DNA of 64,000 bases from Pseudonocardia endophytica (GTDB lineage Bacteria > Actinomycetota > Actinomycetes > Mycobacteriales > Pseudonocardiaceae), in assembly GCF_004339565.1 (NCBI RefSeq), contig NZ_SMFZ01000002.1, positions 3,038,001 to 3,102,000 of the forward strand. Direction: 5' to 3'. Below the pieces are notes generated by a model. That model did no database searches and was not told the DNA's origin. It worked only from the letters and a program-made list of their open reading frames with translations. Made by a program: the position numbers and the translations under genes. How positions within the stretch are numbered: position 1 is the first letter of the stretch; each line of letters opens with the position of its first letter. Shown here one piece after another: positions 62,762 through 64,000 of the stretch.

Positions 62762-63901
62762 GTGCGGGTGCTCGGGGTCGACCCGGGGCTGACTCGGTGC
62801 GGGCTCGGTGTCGTCGAGTCCGGGTCCGGACGGGCTGTGAGCTGCGTCGACGTCGGTGTCGTGCGCAGCGGGACGGACGTGCCGCTGGAACGCAGGCTCG
62901 CCGGTGTGGCGGACGCGGTCGAGGAGTGGGTGGCTCGGCACCGGCCGGACGTCGTCGCCGTCGAGCGCGTGTTCAGCCAGCACAACGTGCGCACCGTGAT
63001 GGGTACGGCGCAGGCCAGCGGGGTCGTCGCGCTCGTCGCGGCGCGGGCAGGGCTCCCGGTCGCGTTCCACACCCCGAGCGAGGTCAAGGCCGCCGTGACG
63101 GGCGAGGGTCGGGCAGGGAAGGCGCAGGTCGGGGCCATGGTGACCCGGCTGCTCGGGCTGGCAGAGGCGCCGAAGCCTGCGGACGCGGCGGACGCGCTCG
63201 CGCTGGCGATCTGTCACTGCTGGCGGGCGCCGATGCAGGACCGGATGGCCGAGGCGCAGGCCCGCGCCGCCGAGCTCGCCGCGGTGCACCGGGCGCGCCT
63301 CTCGGACGCGGCCCGCGGCGCCGCCGCGACCTGGGCGGACGTGGCAGCACGACAGGACCAGGCCGCGCGCCCCGGTGCGCCCGCGACCTGGGAGGAGCTG
63401 GCGGCACGCTCGGCCCTCCGTGGCCGGGCCGCGGGCGGGGCGCGGACCGCGGGCAGCCGCCGAACCGCAGGCGGCAGCCGGTCGACACCGGACGCGGGCC
63501 GGACGCCGGACACCGCGCCGGCGGCGGCCGACCGGAGCCGGGGCTCTCGTCGGGCGGTGGACCCCGGTCGGGCCGCGGATACGGGTCGGGCCGCGGGTAC
63601 GGGTCGGGCCGCGGGTACGGGTCGGGCCGCGGGTACGGGTCGGGCCGCGGGTACGGGTCGGGCCGCGGATACGGGTCAGGCCGCGGATACGGATCAGGCG
63701 GTGGATACGGATCAGGCGGTGGGTACGGCGCGGGCCGCGGGCGCCGGTCGGGCCGGCTCGCAACGCGCGGCGGCGAACGGAGACGCGCCTGGACAGGACC
63801 GGGCGACACGCATCGGGCGGGACGCGGGAATGTCGGACCCGCACGGTAGCGTCCCGGATCGAACGGGCGTTCGTGCCTCGGAGGAGCAGGAGCAGCGGTG
63901 A
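62762..63901 (+). CDS. ruvC: Crossover junction endodeoxyribonuclease RuvC with long C-terminal extension
   Basis: 379 aa, about twice the family length. Residues 1-170 are normal Ruv[14 protein letters not shown] (catalytic Asp), [24 protein letters not shown] (Glu), [19 protein letters not shown] and [15 protein letters not shown] (Asp pair). The remaining about 205 residues are Ala/Arg/Gly-rich and end in nine hexapeptide repeats (GRAAGT type). RuvC resolves Holliday junctions with RuvAB. GTG 62762 gives the family N-terminus and lies after GGGAGGGG. Its stop overlaps ruvA (GTGA). Confidence 0.95.
   Translation: MRVLGVDPGLTRCGLGVVESGSGRAVSCVDVGVVRSGTDVPLERRLAGVADAVEEWVARHRPDVVAVERVFSQHNVRTVMGTAQASGVVALVAARAGLPVAFHTPSEVKAAVTGEGRAGKAQVGAMVTRLLGLAEAPKPADAADALALAICHCWRAPMQDRMAEAQARAAELAAVHRARLSDAARGAAATWADVAARQDQAARPGAPATWEELAARSALRGRAAGGARTAGSRRTAGGSRSTPDAGRTPDTAPAAADRSRGSRRAVDPGRAADTGRAAGTGRAAGTGRAAGTGRAAGTGRAADTGQAADTDQAVDTDQAVGTARAAGAGRAGSQRAAANGDAPGQDRATRIGRDAGMSDPHGSVPDRTGVRASEEQEQR
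63566..63727 (+). repeat. 18-bp in-frame repeat in ruvC
   Basis: Nine 18-bp units of the type GGTCGGGCCGCGGGTACG encode [12 protein letters not shown] (four times), [18 protein letters not shown] and DQAVGT (residues 269-322). The first six are nearly identical, and later units have drifted. The unit length preserves frame. Confidence 0.9.
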
Positions 63902-64000
63902 TCCACTCGGTGCGCGGGACGGTGCTGGAGATCAACCTGGACCACGCGGTGGTCGAGGTCGGCGGTGTCGGTCTCGGTGTGTTCGCCACGCCGAACACGC
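63898..64000 (+). CDS. ruvA: Holliday junction helicase subunit RuvA (3' truncated)
   Basis: The first 34 codons are present: [20 protein letters not shown] and [14 protein letters not shown], matching the OB-fold N-terminus of RuvA. RuvA binds the four-way junction and loads RuvB. GTG 63898 overlaps the ruvC stop as GTGA. The rest lies beyond the window. Confidence 0.92.
   Translation, partial: MIHSVRGTVLEINLDHAVVEVGGVGLGVFATPNT

Noticed and set aside
63084-63998. Proline-rich minus-strand frame opposite ruvC
   Set aside because: Pro-Asp-Pro-Tyr repeats are the antisense of the 18-bp ruvC repeat; there is no start signal or family.

Overview
The window is very GC-rich, densely coded DNA with many GTG starts and 4-nt ATGA/GTGA gene overlaps. 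It carries phosphatidylinositol-mannoside genes (pgsA, a PatA-type acyltransferase, pimA), a mycofactocin-type SDR, F420-type LLM and PPOX oxidoreductases and a mycothiol-dependent-isomerase-like protein. This combination points to a mycolata-related actinobacterium; Pseudonocardia or a close relative in the Pseudonocardiaceae is my best inference. No rRNA, tRNA, CRISPR array, transposase, integrase or prophage gene was seen. The window looks like ordinary chromosome.

Layout. 1-9.2 kb: end of an M19 dipeptidase gene, DUF309, an SDR, a co-directional LLM/VWA/MoxR/SDR group, a TatA-like protein and a class A PBP. 9.3-19.7 kb: stress and housekeeping genes, including a SWIM protein plus SNF2 helicase pair, PadR, an ArsR-SRPBCC operon, pirin, SMP-30, PPOX and a coupled VOC/YjbR/hydrolase trio. 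19.7-28.1 kb: an AraC regulator divergent from a TauD-dioxygenase/ProU-type ABC operon, a MerR-TipAS regulator divergent from a P-loop kinase, and a LysE exporter divergent from its LysG regulator. 28.2-38.1 kb: PonA-type PBP, SnoaL, LLM, then the HIT-pgsA-patA-pimA-(LemA-like)-pdxS core. 38.3-56.0 kb: accessory block with a secreted GH16 protein, XRE-cupin/AzlCD, a repeat field, an LpqY-SugABC-like sugar importer with a divergent LacI regulator, a DUF4032 protein, an EF-G2-like protein, malic enzyme and an uncharacterised two-gene unit. 56.1-64 kb: pdxT, a membrane protein, yebC, a lipoprotein, polA, a MOSC protein, ruvC and the start of ruvA.

The intergenic DNA is the most distinctive part. 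Nearly every convergent gene boundary carries either a strong inverted repeat or a direct 3' overlap. Six boundaries or gene ends share one palindrome family. A second, three-part hairpin family supplies the stop codons of azlD and lysE and is clustered next to a perfect 149-bp tandem duplication. One convergent gap holds an array of 19-bp units, 13 in one direction and 5 in the other. About eighteen genes have a TANNNT-like -10 hexamer 5-8 nt before the start codon, which suggests leaderless mRNAs. Several operators can be read directly: two TGNAANCGNTTNCA sites around the LacI gene, two ArsR dyads, and MerR and LysG dyads.

The conserved actinobacterial pdxS-pdxT-yebC-ruvCAB neighbourhood is split here by about 18 kb between pdxS and pdxT. 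I found no convincing wholly new defence or mobile system. The best leads are the repeat families, the TauD/quaternary-amine-type operon, the 51-aa protein coupled to a CxCGIYA protein, and the repeat-extended RuvC.
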